Of a DNA stretch of 64,000 nt, positions 8,650 through 17,046 are shown piece after piece. The notes beneath the pieces were generated by a model, which worked only from the letters and a program-made list of their open reading frames with translations, searched no databases and was not told the DNA's origin. The position numbers and the translations under genes were made by a program. How positions within the stretch are numbered: the stretch's first letter is position 1; each line of letters starts with the position of its first letter. Source of the stretch: Actinomadura pelletieri DSM 43383 (GTDB lineage Bacteria; Actinomycetota; Actinomycetes; Streptosporangiales; Streptosporangiaceae); NCBI RefSeq assembly GCF_003634705.1, contig NZ_RBWU01000005.1, forward strand, positions 496,001-560,000, given 5' to 3'.

Positions 8650-9705
8650 ACAACCTGAAGCAGACGCGGGTTGCCCAAGTCTAGCGCGTGTTTATTGCAG
8701 AGCACTCCTCCTTCGGGCGCAGAGCGCCCTCCATCGTCGTGCACTGCGCGCGATCGCTGGCACCGCTCCGACTCGCCTAACGGCTCGCTGCTGTGTTTAT
8801 GGCAGAGCACTCCTCCTTCGGGCGCAGAGCGCCCTCCATCGTCGTGCACTGCGCGCGATCGCTGGCATCGCTCCGACTCGCCTAACGGCTCGCTGCGCGA
8901 TCAGGTTCTCGCAGGCTCGAACCTGCCTTCGGACGCGATCGCAGTGGCCCAGGTTGTCACGGGGTTGCGCAGGCAAGCCGAGGTCAGCCCGTACGGACGA
9001 CTGAGGTGGCCGCAACCGTGCAACTCCATCGCTCCGTCTGCTCTCCTCCTTCGGGCGCAGAGCGCCCTCCATCGTCGTGCACTGCGGGCGATCGCTGGCA
9101 TCGCTCCGACTCACCTGGCGGCTCGCTGCGCGATCAGGTTCTCGCAAGCTCGAACCTGCCTTCGGACGCGATCGCAGTGGCCCAGGTTGGCACGGGGTTG
9201 CGCAGGCAAGCCGAGGTCAGCCCGTACGGACGACTGAGGTGGCCGCAACCGTGCAACTCCATCGCTCCGTCTCGCCTGACGGCTCGCGGCGCGACCAGGC
9301 ACCCGCAGGCTTGACCTGCCTCCGGACGCAACCGCAAACCCTGAGGTCGTCGCAGGGTTGCGCAGAGGACGGAGGCCACAGCGCACTTGAACGATAGGAC
9401 TCCGGCCCGAAGAGGCGTTGGACCCGGCGCAACTCCGTCACCCTGCACTGCGTACCCGGCATCGCATCGCAGTTCACGACGATGGGGGCGCGCAGCGCCC
9501 GAAGGAGGAGTGCACTGCAATAAACACACCAGGGCCGCCAGGCCCGACAGCCGCGCAGGTCCTTTGACCAACGACCCCAGCCCGCCTGCGCAACCCCGCA
9601 ACAACCTCAACACTCGCGATCGCGTCCGAAGGCAGGTGCGAGCGAAGCGAGAACCTGATCGCGCAGCGAGCCGCCAGGCCCGAAGGAGGAGTGAAATGCA
9701 ATAAA
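8650..9705. repeat. Composite palindromic repeat block between prs and rplY
   Basis: About 1.05 kb of noncoding DNA built from repeated modules. Module A starts with TTTATTGCAGAGCACTCC, contains the palindrome GGGCGCAGAGCGCCC and runs about 100 bp; copies start at 8691, 8796 and 9041. Module B, about 145 bp with the dyad AGGTTC/GAACCT and CCTTCGG loops, follows copies two and three (about 8896-9040 and 9129-9274). A diverged B begins near 9275. The first part of A recurs in inverted orientation at about 9478-9530, and an inverted A/B-like segment occupies about 9580-9705, ending at the prs stop. Open frames here differ between copies and have no family resemblance, so I call none. Any prs-rplY transcript would be strongly folded here. 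Confidence 0.9.
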
Positions 9706-10686
9706 TTACGAGATTCCGCCGAAGAGGCTGGTTACGGAGCCGTCGGAGAAGACCTCGTTGATGGCGCGGGCGACCAGGGGGGCGATGGACAGGACGGTCA
9801 GCTTGTCGAACTGCTTCTCCATGGGGATGGGGAGGGTGTTCGTCAGGACGACGTCCGAGATCCGGGAGTTCTTCAGGCGGTCCACGGCCGGGCCGGACAG
9901 GACGCCGTGGGTGGCGGCGACCACGACCCGGGTGGCGCCGTGGTCGAAGAGGGCGTCGGCGGCCTTCACGATCGTGCCGCCGGTGTCGATCATGTCGTCC
10001 ACGACGACGCAGGTGCGGCCCTCGACCTCGCCGACGACGTCGAAGACCTTCACCTCGTTCGCCACGTCGGGGTCGCGCTTCTTGTGGATGATCGCCATGG
10101 GGACGCCGCCGAGGCGGTCCGACCAGCGCTCGGTGACCCGGACCCGGCCCGCGTCGGGTGCCACGACCGTCACCTGGGAGGTGTCCAGGCGGCTCTCGAA
10201 GTGGCGGGCCAGCAGGTCCAAGGCGAACAGGTGGTCGACCGGGCCGTTGAAGAAGCCTTGGATCTGGGCCGTGTGCAGGTCCACGGTGATCAAACGGTCG
10301 GCGCCCGCGGTCTTGAAAAGGTCCGCCATCAGGCGGGCCGAAATCGGTTCGCGGCCTCGGTGCTTCTTGTCCTGACGGGCGTAGCCGAAGAACGGTGCCA
10401 CCACCGTGATGCGTTTGGCGGACGCGCGTTTGAGCGCGTCCACCATGATCAACTGCTCCATGATCCACTGATTGATGGGGGCGGTGTGGCTCTGGATCAC
10501 GAAGGCATCGGAACCACGCACCGACTCCAGGAACCGAACGAACGTCTCACCGTTCGCGAAATCGTAAGCGGACGTCGGCGTCAGTTCGACATGGAGGTTG
10601 TCGGCTACTTCCCTGGCCAGGTCCGGGTGGGCTCGGCCGGTGAAGAGCATCAGCTTCTTCTGGCCACTCGCCTTGATCCCACTCAC
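9706..10686 (-). CDS. prs: Ribose-phosphate pyrophosphokinase (PRPP synthetase)
   Basis: Makes PRPP from ribose 5-phosphate and ATP for purine, pyrimidine, histidine, tryptophan and arabinan precursor synthesis. It has 326 residues with LFTGRAHPDLA near the N-terminus, the flexible-loop region GYARQDKKHRGREPIS, DLHTAQIQGFF and the PRPP-binding loop VVVDDMIDTGGTI. GTG 10686 was chosen because GAGGGGGAG lies 9 bases upstream and the length equals the actinobacterial norm. ATG 10722 or an earlier start would add up to 24 unrelated residues. It lies downstream of glmU on the same strand. Confidence 0.95.
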   Translation of the reverse strand: MSGIKASGQKKLMLFTGRAHPDLAREVADNLHVELTPTSAYDFANGETFVRFLESVRGSDAFVIQSHTAPINQWIMEQLIMVDALKRASAKRITVVAPFFGYARQDKKHRGREPISARLMADLFKTAGADRLITVDLHTAQIQGFFNGPVDHLFALDLLARHFESRLDTSQVTVVAPDAGRVRVTERWSDRLGGVPMAIIHKKRDPDVANEVKVFDVVGEVEGRTCVVVDDMIDTGGTIVKAADALFDHGATRVVVAATHGVLSGPAVDRLKNSRISDVVLTNTLPIPMEKQFDKLTVLSIAPLVARAINEVFSDGSVTSLFGGIS

Positions 10687-10855
10687 CTCTGACAACTCCC
10701 CCTCAACGGAAACATGCTTCATGTGGGTTGTTGTCCCCACTTCCCGGGCACCACACAAGTCCAGCGCACGGGTTGCCTAGTTGTTGTCGGAAGACACCGC
10801 TGTCCCCCACGCCCCCACCGTCTCGGCGGGGCAGTCCTTGATGAACCCACCGTCG

Positions 10856-12304
10856 CTACGGCGCGTCCTCCGCCGGGGTCTCCCGGGCTCGCCGGGCGGC
10901 CTCCGCCGCGGGCGTGCCCGCGCGCTTGCGCTCGACCCAGCCCTCGATGTTGCGCTGCCGGGCCCGCGCGACCGCCATCGCCCCCGGCGGGACGTCCTGG
11001 ACGATCACCGAGCCCGCCGCGGTGTAGGCACCGTCGCCCACCGTCACCGGCGCGATGAACATGTTGTCGCTGCCCGCACGCACATGCGAGCCGATGACAC
11101 TGCGGTGCTTGCGCACCCCGTCATAGTTCACGAAGACCGAACTCGCCCCGATGTTGGAATGCTCACCGATCTCCGCGTCACCCACATACGTCAGATGTGG
11201 CACCTTCGAGCCCTCACCGATGTCGGCGTTCTTGGTCTCCACATAGGTGCCGATCTTGCCCTCGCGGCCCAGTCGCGTTCCCGGCCGCAGGTAGGCGTAC
11301 GGGCCGACCGACGCGCCCGGGCCGATCTCCGCCTCGACGCATACGGCCCTGGCCACACGGGCTCCCTCGCCGACCCGGGTGTCGGTCAGCGTGCAGTCCG
11401 GCCCGACCTGGGCACCCTCACCGAGATGCGTTCGGCCGTGCAGTTGGGTTCCGGGGAGAATCTCCACGTCCTGGTCGGCGGTCACCTGCACGTCGATCCA
11501 CGTCGTCGCCGGGTCGACGATCGTGACCCCGGCCCGCATGTGGGCTTCGAGGATCCGGTCGTTCAACTGCCGGCGCGCCTGCGCGAGCTGAACCCGGTCG
11601 TTCACGCCCTGCGTCTCGATCCAGTCGGCGACCAGGTGCGCCCCGGCCCGGTGCCCGTCCTGGCGGGCGATCGCCACGACGTCGGTGAGATACTCCTCAC
11701 CATTGGCGTTGTCGGTCGTCAGGCGCTTGAGTGCGTCCACCAGAAGTGCGCCGTCGAACGCGTACATGCCGACGTTGATCTCGCGGATGGCGCGCTGCTC
11801 CTCGGACGCGTCCTTGTGCTCGACGATCGCCTCGACACTGCCGTCCGCGGCCCGGACCATTCGGCCATAACCGGTCGCGTCGGGCATCTCGGTCGTGAGG
11901 ACGGTGACCGCGTTGCCCTGCTCCTCATGCGTCCGGACGAGCGCCCCGAGCGTCTCGCCCCGGAGCAGCGGGTGATCGCCGTTGGTGACGACGACGGTCC
12001 CCTCCAGGGCACCGGTCTGCTCCAACGCCATCCGGACGGCGTGGCCCGTCCCGTTCTGCCGCTCCTGCACGGCCGTCTCGGCGTCCGGCTCCACCCGCGC
12101 GAGATGGTCGACGACCTGTTCGCGCCGGTGCCCGACGACCACGACGAGCCGCTCGGGTTCCAACTCCCGGGCGGCGGCCAGCACATGGCCGACCATGCTT
12201 CGCCCGCACAGCTCATGCAGCACCTTCGAGGTGCGGGACTTCATTCGGGTGCCCTCGCCCGCGGCGAGAACGATGACGGCGGCCGGGCGGCTCGCAGCGC
12301 TCAC
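10856..12304 (-). CDS. glmU: Bifunctional UDP-GlcNAc pyrophosphorylase / glucosamine-1-phosphate acetyltransferase
   Basis: Makes UDP-N-acetylglucosamine for peptidoglycan. It has 482 residues. The N-terminal uridylyltransferase domain carries LAAGEGTRMKS and QNGTGHAV. The C-terminal left-handed beta-helix of hexapeptide repeats carries the acetyltransferase region (GTYVETKNADIGEGSK, NYDGVRKH). The start is GTG 12304 with GAGGAG 7 bases upstream. A further upstream ATG at 12325 overlaps that ribosome-binding site and is less likely. The tRNA-Gln gene precedes it, as in related genomes. Confidence 0.96.
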   Translation of the reverse strand: MSAASRPAAVIVLAAGEGTRMKSRTSKVLHELCGRSMVGHVLAAARELEPERLVVVVGHRREQVVDHLARVEPDAETAVQERQNGTGHAVRMALEQTGALEGTVVVTNGDHPLLRGETLGALVRTHEEQGNAVTVLTTEMPDATGYGRMVRAADGSVEAIVEHKDASEEQRAIREINVGMYAFDGALLVDALKRLTTDNANGEEYLTDVVAIARQDGHRAGAHLVADWIETQGVNDRVQLAQARRQLNDRILEAHMRAGVTIVDPATTWIDVQVTADQDVEILPGTQLHGRTHLGEGAQVGPDCTLTDTRVGEGARVARAVCVEAEIGPGASVGPYAYLRPGTRLGREGKIGTYVETKNADIGEGSKVPHLTYVGDAEIGEHSNIGASSVFVNYDGVRKHRSVIGSHVRAGSDNMFIAPVTVGDGAYTAAGSVIVQDVPPGAMAVARARQRNIEGWVERKRAGTPAAEAARRARETPAEDAP

Positions 12305-12457
12305 AAGGAGGCTCCTCGGCATCACGGTCGGGATTGGTAACGAGCGCGCCCACCTGCGACATCACGACCGGACGCACCCGACACGGGCAGGATACCGCCC
12401 ACTCTCCACCTGTCACCCCGCCGCCCACCCACGGGGCATCTGGCACATTTCGGACAG

Positions 12458-12530
12458 CTCCGCCGCCAGGGCTCGAACCTGGAGTCTTCGGGACCAAAAC
12501 CCGCTGCGTTGCCAATTACGCTACGGCGGA
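12458..12530 (-). tRNA. tRNA-Gln (anticodon TTG)
   Basis: A complete cloverleaf reads on the minus strand. It has the acceptor stem TCCGCCG/CGGCGGA, a D-arm with AATTGGCAA, the anticodon loop TTTTGGT (anticodon TTG) and the T-arm CCAGG-TTCGAGC-CCTGG. The discriminator base is G. It lies about 150 bases upstream of glmU, a conserved actinobacterial arrangement. Confidence 0.95.
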
Positions 12531-12599
12531 CCGGCAGGCTTCCTCTGTTGAGCGCCTGCCCGGCCCCACGATACCCAGCCGGAGGGCATCGGGCCCACC

Positions 12600-13373
12600 T
12601 CATTCCGCGGAGGGACACCGCTTGTTGACGATCTTCCGGATCGTCTCGTCCGAGCGGGTGACGAGTCGAGCTTCGGCCGCTTCCGGCCCGAGCATGGCGG
12701 CGTGGGCCCAACCCTCGATCCTGCGGTAGAGATCCGCGCTCTGCCTCACGGTGATGAGCAGGCAACCTCGGTAGGCCTGAGCGAGGTTCCTTCGGTTGGT
12801 CTTCGGCCTGTGGCGTTTGATGATCGGCGTTTGGAACCGGTCACTGGGAGTATCGACCAGTTCGGCCCAGTACGCGGTGGCCGCCGCCAGATCTGCCGTC
12901 TCGTGGATGTGCAGCCGGAATTGGATGTGTTCGGCGGGCACCCCGACAACGCTGAGAAAGCGCAGGAAGAGGACGATCAGAGCCGCGTCACTGTTGATGA
13001 AGGAGACGAACTCGCTTCGCTTGTAGGGCTTGTCCTTGCCTCCTTCGCACCAGTAGGCGAGCGCGCCGAGCATCAGGATGTCGCGGTCGTCCAGGTCGCC
13101 GATCTGATGGCACGCTGTGAGCTTGGTTTTCAGGCGTTCCTGTTCGCGGGCGGTGTGGACGGGTTCCCAGCGGGACTTCCACATGGCCGCCACCCGCTCC
13201 TGGGAGTAGCCCTTTCGCGGCGGGGCGGAGATGTCTCTCAGCCAGAGGGAGCAGGTGCTGAGGGAGATGTCGAGCGAACCCGCGATCTCCCGGTAGGTCC
13301 AGCCCCGGCGGCGGAGTTCGATGGCTTTGGGCTTGAGCTTGTCTCGGACCTCGTCCGGCATGGGTCCAGTCAT
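12600..13373 (-). CDS. HTH protein with a LAGLIDADG-like motif, function unknown
   Basis: A 257-residue protein. Residues about 20-47 (RRRGWTYREIAGSLDISLST) form a helix-turn-helix. The motif LGALAYWCEGGKDK lies mid-protein, followed by SEFVSFINSDAALIVLFLRFL and RFRLHIHET. This layout resembles a widespread actinobacterial family that shares the first LAGLIDADG-type helix motif with homing endonucleases. A nuclease or DNA-binding role is therefore possible but unproven. The C-terminal part has YRGCLLITVRQSADLYRRIEG. It lies about 70 bases upstream of tRNA-Gln on the same strand. Codon use is somewhat less GC-biased than in the surrounding housekeeping genes, which is compatible with transfer. 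Confidence 0.75.
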   Translation of the reverse strand: MTGPMPDEVRDKLKPKAIELRRRGWTYREIAGSLDISLSTCSLWLRDISAPPRKGYSQERVAAMWKSRWEPVHTAREQERLKTKLTACHQIGDLDDRDILMLGALAYWCEGGKDKPYKRSEFVSFINSDAALIVLFLRFLSVVGVPAEHIQFRLHIHETADLAAATAYWAELVDTPSDRFQTPIIKRHRPKTNRRNLAQAYRGCLLITVRQSADLYRRIEGWAHAAMLGPEAAEARLVTRSDETIRKIVNKRCPSAE

Positions 13374-13507
13374 GGGTGAACCGTACCACTGATTTTAACT
13401 CTTCGTGGCCGATCCGTTACTCTTTGCAGATGGCCGGAGCTGGGGTGATTTGGGCGGGATTGGTTTAGAAGGTCCATGACGGAGCAGGCCATCTCCGTGC
13501 CGTCCGG

Positions 13508-13630
13508 TCAGGGCCACGGCGCGGACGGCACGTCGGTCTCGGCGGAGACGCGGCGGTTGACAAGGAGGAAGAACTGGTCACCGAAGGGATCGCCGACCAA
13601 GAGGCGGCGAGCGAACCTTTGGTGAGCGTG
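13508..13630 (-). pseudogene. Possible C-terminal gene remnant
   Basis: A short minus-strand frame ending at a TGA (13508-13510) reads LLVGDPFGDQFFLLVNRR, resembling the C-terminal beta strands of a VOC/glyoxalase-like protein. It has no start codon, and an in-frame stop lies about 40 codons upstream of its end. It would be the tail of a lost gene; the evidence is only this short resemblance. Confidence 0.3.
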
Positions 13631-13751
13631 GAGCGTTCGTCCCGGAGAGGGGCATCGTCACCCGTCCGTGGACTTGGCGCTCGTCGGTTCGATACGCGTC
13701 TCGTGGCCTGTAAGGCGTTCCTTCTGAATTTACTGTCCGGCCCTGTCAACT

Positions 13752-13783
13752 TACGGTTCCGTAGGTTACGTTGGCGTAGGTAA
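13752..13783 (+). promoter_or_regulatory. Candidate TetR operator upstream of the desaturase
   Basis: Two adjoining dyads lie 34-65 bases before the desaturase start: TACGG-TT-CCGTA (13752-13763, perfect) and TTAC...GTAA (13766-13783). The downstream operon encodes a TetR-family repressor, so this is a reasonable autoregulatory operator. Confidence 0.5.
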
Positions 13784-13816
13784 GGCTAAGCAAAGTCGCA
13801 GAGAGAGGGGTGACGG

Positions 13817-14770
13817 ATGACCACGGCCCCAGCCCAGGACCCACCTCGTCCACAGAAGCGCCCGGAAATCGAGCCCGAGCCTCAGGGGAACGCGGAACGG
13901 GTGCTCGTCGCGGTGTTCACCGGTGTGCCGTTCCTGGCCCTCTTCGCTGCGATTCCGCTGGCCTGGGGCAGGTTTCTCGGCTGGACGGACATCGTCCTCA
14001 TGGCGGTGTTCTACGTCCTGACCGCGGGTGGCATCACGGTCGGGTACCACCGGCACTTCACTCACGGCTCGTTCAAGGCCAAGCGGCCGCTGAAGATCTT
14101 CCTGGCGTTGGCGGGGAGCCTGGCCATGGAGGGCCCGGTCATCATGTGGGTGGCCGATCACCGGCGCCATCACAAGCATTCCGACAAGGAGATGGATCCG
14201 CACTCGCCGTGGCGGTTCGGCAGTGACTGGAAGGCGCTGACGAAGGGGCTGGCGTGGGCGCACTACGGCTGGCTGTTCGACGGCGCCCGGACGTCGAAGC
14301 GGCGGTTCGCCAAGGACCTGTTGGACGACCCCGACATCCGGCGCATCCATCTCGCGTTCCCGGGCCTGGTGGCGGTGTCGTTCCTGCTGCCCGCGCTCAT
14401 CGGGGGCATGATCACTATGTCGTGGGCGGGGTTCCTGACGGCGCTGTTCTGGGCCGGGTTCGTGCGGATCACGCTGGTGCACCATGTCACGTGGTCGATC
14501 AACTCGATCTGTCACACGTTCGGCAGGGAGGACTTCGAGGTCCGTGACAAGTCCCGGAACGTGTGGTGGCTGGCCATCCCGTCGCTGGGCGAGTCGTGGC
14601 ACAACCTGCACCATTCGGACCCGACCTGTGCGCGGCACGGGGTGCTGAAGGGGCAGATCGACATCAGCGCGCGGATCATCTGGTTGCTGGAGAAGGCGGG
14701 CTGGGCGTACGACGTCCGCTGGCCGAGCGACGAGAGGCTGGCGGCGAAACGCACCAAGCGGGCGGCTTGA
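13817..14770 (+). CDS. Acyl-CoA / fatty acid desaturase
   Basis: Integral membrane di-iron desaturase that introduces a cis double bond (delta-9 type) into acyl chains. It has 317 residues with all three histidine boxes: HRHFTH (78-83), HRRHHKH (115-121) and HNLHH (262-266), plus HHVTW before the last. Four hydrophobic segments, in two pairs, lie between the boxes. The ATG is preceded by GAGAGAGGGG. The stop is 17 bases before the TetR gene, so the two form an operon. The product should adjust membrane fluidity. Confidence 0.93.
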   Translation: MTTAPAQDPPRPQKRPEIEPEPQGNAERVLVAVFTGVPFLALFAAIPLAWGRFLGWTDIVLMAVFYVLTAGGITVGYHRHFTHGSFKAKRPLKIFLALAGSLAMEGPVIMWVADHRRHHKHSDKEMDPHSPWRFGSDWKALTKGLAWAHYGWLFDGARTSKRRFAKDLLDDPDIRRIHLAFPGLVAVSFLLPALIGGMITMSWAGFLTALFWAGFVRITLVHHVTWSINSICHTFGREDFEVRDKSRNVWWLAIPSLGESWHNLHHSDPTCARHGVLKGQIDISARIIWLLEKAGWAYDVRWPSDERLAAKRTKRAA

Positions 14771-14787
14771 CCGCCACAATTGGTGAC

Positions 14788-15567
14788 GTGACAGAACCCG
14801 TTCCCAGGACCCGCAGAAAGCGGATGACCGGTAAGGAACGACGTGAGCAGCTGCTCAACATCGGTCGGACGCTGTTCGCCGAGCGTGGGCTGGACGGCAC
14901 GTCGGTGGAGGAGATCGCGTCCGCGGCGGGCGTGTCGAAGCCCGTGGTGTACGAGCACTTCGGCGGCAAGGAAGGGTTGTACGCGGTCGTCGTCGACCGG
15001 GAGTTCGAGCGGCTGCTGAGGTTGGTGACCGAGGGGTTGAACTCGGTGACCGACTATCGGAGCAAGCTGGAGAAGGCGGCGCTGGCGCTGTTGGAGTACA
15101 TCGAGGAGCATCCGGACGGTTTCCGGATTCTCGTTCGGGACTCGCACGGCGGTACGGGCACCGGCAGTTACGCGAGCCTGCTGAGTGAGATCGCGGGTGA
15201 GGTGGAGTACATCCTCGCGCAGGAGTTCGACCGGCATGGTTATGACGACAAGTTCGCGCCGCTGTACGCGCAGAGTCTGGTCGGCATGGTGGCGTTGACG
15301 GGCCAGTGGTGGTTGGACGTCCGCAAGCCGCGCCGGGAGGACGTGGCGGCGCATGTGGTGAATCTCGCGTGGAACGGCCTGTCGGGGTTGGAGCCGAGGC
15401 CGTCGCTGGATCCGCGGCGCCGTCGTAAGGAGCAGGAGCGCGCGGAGAAGCGTGCGGAGAAGGCGGCCGCGAAGGCGGAGAAGGCCGAGGAGCGGGCGGC
15501 GGCGAAGGCGGAGAAGGCTCAGCGTCGGGGTCGGCGTGACGGGGAGTTCACGGATCCGTCAGCGTGA
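14788..15567 (+). CDS. TetR-family transcriptional regulator of the desaturase
   Basis: A 259-residue TetR-type protein. The HTH is at about residues 14-60 (RREQLLNIGRTLFAERG, TSVEEIASAAGVSKPVVYEHF), followed by an all-helical ligand domain. The final 45 residues are a Lys/Glu/Ala/Arg-rich helix of repeated AEKAAAKAEKAEE type, probably a coiled coil, unusual for the family core. GTG 14788 was chosen: the longer in-frame ORF overlaps the desaturase and adds non-TetR residues. ATG 14824 is an alternative. It probably represses the upstream desaturase in response to acyl-CoA. Confidence 0.88.
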   Translation: MTEPVPRTRRKRMTGKERREQLLNIGRTLFAERGLDGTSVEEIASAAGVSKPVVYEHFGGKEGLYAVVVDREFERLLRLVTEGLNSVTDYRSKLEKAALALLEYIEEHPDGFRILVRDSHGGTGTGSYASLLSEIAGEVEYILAQEFDRHGYDDKFAPLYAQSLVGMVALTGQWWLDVRKPRREDVAAHVVNLAWNGLSGLEPRPSLDPRRRRKEQERAEKRAEKAAAKAEKAEERAAAKAEKAQRRGRRDGEFTDPSA

Positions 15568-15957
15568 GGGGCGCGCCGGTTCCAGGAATTCGAGGCGGTT
15601 GCCGACGGGGTCGTCGGCGTAGAACCGGCGGTGTCCGGGGAGCAGCGTGTCCGGGGTGATGTCGTGGCCCGCGGCGCGGAGGCGTGCGGCGAGCGCGTCG
15701 AGGTCGTGGACGAGGAGTGCGGGGTGCGCCTTGCGGGCGGGGCGGAAGGTGTCCTCGATGCCGAGGTGCAGTTCTATGCCGTGCCCGTTTCCATGCCCGT
15801 GCCGGTCGGTGGTGCGGAACCAGGCTCCGCCTCGTCGGGCGAGTTCGGGGGGTTTGGTGATCTCTTCGAGTCCGAGGACGTCGGTGTAGAAGGCGCGGAG
15901 CGCGTCCTCGCTGCCCGGTGGCGCGGCGAGCAGGATGTGATGGACTCCGGTGATCAT
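15559..15957 (-). CDS. VOC-family (glyoxalase/bleomycin-resistance-like) protein
   Basis: A 132-residue single VOC domain, beginning MITGVHHILLAAPPGSEDALRAFY and ending FYADDPVGNRLEFLEP; the metal-ligand-type His and Glu positions are present. The natural substrate is unknown. ATG 15957 was chosen (GGGAG upstream). An in-frame ATG at 16149 would add 64 low-complexity residues, but it lies just downstream of two operator dyads and may mark the transcript leader. The 3' end overlaps the convergent TetR gene by 9 bases. Confidence 0.88.
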   Translation of the reverse strand: MITGVHHILLAAPPGSEDALRAFYTDVLGLEEITKPPELARRGGAWFRTTDRHGHGNGHGIELHLGIEDTFRPARKAHPALLVHDLDALAARLRAAGHDITPDTLLPGHRRFYADDPVGNRLEFLEPARPSR

Positions 15958-16159
15958 GTGGCTCCCGTGGTGCGACCGGTGGCCGTCCGGAGTTCTTCTG
16001 GTTCGGCCACCGGTCAGGGGTCGCCGGTCCCGGGTTACGGAACCGGATTTTTCGGATACCGCCCGGCCTGTCCGAGATTGCACCGCAGGGGAACGAGTCA
16101 CTTCCTCGTCAGGATCGGGCGGCATCCCGTCCGTGAGGATGTCGGTCATAGCCGGTATC

Positions 16160-16207
16160 TCTTGACATCAAGACATATGATGCTCGACCCGTATCTTGAT
16201 GTCAAGA
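16160..16207. promoter_or_regulatory. Paired MarR-type operator dyads
   Basis: Two perfect palindromes, TCTTGACATCAAGA (16160-16173) and TCTTGATGTCAAGA (16194-16207), lie 34 bp apart centre to centre between the VOC gene and the 3' end of tam. They match the dyad upstream of tam at 17033-17046 and are probably bound by the MarR protein encoded at 17635. On the minus strand a TTGACA falls within the second dyad, which suits a promoter reading toward the VOC gene. Confidence 0.7.
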
Positions 16208-17014
16208 ATCGGGTCGGGTGGCGATCACATAGATCCGCCGGAAGGGGAACACGGTGCCGTAGGCCGCGGCCGGGTACGCGCGCCGGAGCCGTTCCCGGTA
16301 GGCGGCGAGGAACTCCTCGGTCTCCTCGGGGTCGAGCACGGACAGCACGGGACGAAGGGTGCTCCCCTTCACCCATTCGAGGACGGGGTCGTCACCGTGC
16401 AAAACCTGGGCGTGCGTGGTCTCCCACGCGTCGACGGCACAGCCATGGCGGGCCAGCAGGTCAAGGTAGCCCGCCGGGTCGAGGACGGGATTGTCCCGCT
16501 GAAGCGCGCCGAGCTTGTCGCGCCAGCGGTCGGAGCGGCCCAGTTCGCGGAGCAGGACATGGCTGGGCGCGCCGAAGTTGCCGGGCACCTGAAAGGCGAG
16601 CCTCCCGCCCGGGGTGAGCGCGTCGACCCACTGGGGCAGCAGGTCGGGGTGTTCGGGAATCCAGTGCAGGACGGCGTTGCTCACGATGAGATCGACGGGA
16701 CGTTCGGGTTTCCACGCGGCGACGTCGCCGACACGGAAGCTCAGCCGTCCCGGGATCTCCCGCCGCCGCGCCTCGGCGATCATGTCGGTGGAGCCGTCCA
16801 GGCCCTCGATGACGGCGTCCGGCCAGCGGGCGGCGAGGGTCGCGGTCAGTTCCCCGGTGCCGCAGCCGAGATCGACGATCCGGCCGGGGGCGGCGTCACC
16901 GAGGCGCGCGACGAGTTCGGCGAAGGGTCGGGCGCGTTCACCGGCGAACGCCTCGTACTGTGCGGGATCCCACACCGCGTGCCTGACCCCGATGTTCCCG
17001 GCCTCCGCGTTCAT
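16202..17014 (-). CDS. tam: Trans-aconitate 2-methyltransferase
   Basis: SAM-dependent methyltransferase that methylates trans-aconitate, a spontaneous isomer of cis-aconitate that inhibits aconitase. It has 270 residues: VWDPAQYEAFAGERARPFAELVARL at the N-terminus (typical of Tam), motif I VDLGCGTGEL, VSNAVLHWIPEH, and LAFQVPGNFGAPSH. ATG 17014 was chosen because GGGGGGCGGGG precedes it. An operator dyad lies 19 bases upstream and a MarR gene of the TamR type is 620 bases away, facing the other direction. Confidence 0.93.
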   Translation of the reverse strand: MNAEAGNIGVRHAVWDPAQYEAFAGERARPFAELVARLGDAAPGRIVDLGCGTGELTATLAARWPDAVIEGLDGSTDMIAEARRREIPGRLSFRVGDVAAWKPERPVDLIVSNAVLHWIPEHPDLLPQWVDALTPGGRLAFQVPGNFGAPSHVLLRELGRSDRWRDKLGALQRDNPVLDPAGYLDLLARHGCAVDAWETTHAQVLHGDDPVLEWVKGSTLRPVLSVLDPEETEEFLAAYRERLRRAYPAAAYGTVFPFRRIYVIATRPDS

Positions 17015-17032
17015 GACCCCGCCCCCCATTTG

Positions 17033-17046
17033 TCTCGACGTCAAGA
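17033..17046 (-). promoter_or_regulatory. MarR-type operator upstream of tam
   Basis: The dyad TCTCGACGTCAAGA, embedded in TGTCTC...GAGACA, lies 19 bases before the tam start. It matches the two dyads at 16160-16207 in half-site and spacing. It is the likely binding site of the adjacent TamR-like regulator. Confidence 0.7.

Noticed and set aside
8650..9705. Several open frames of 70-190 codons within the repeat block
   Set aside because: They follow the repeated DNA in both strands and change with each copy. None has a ribosome-binding site or family resemblance.
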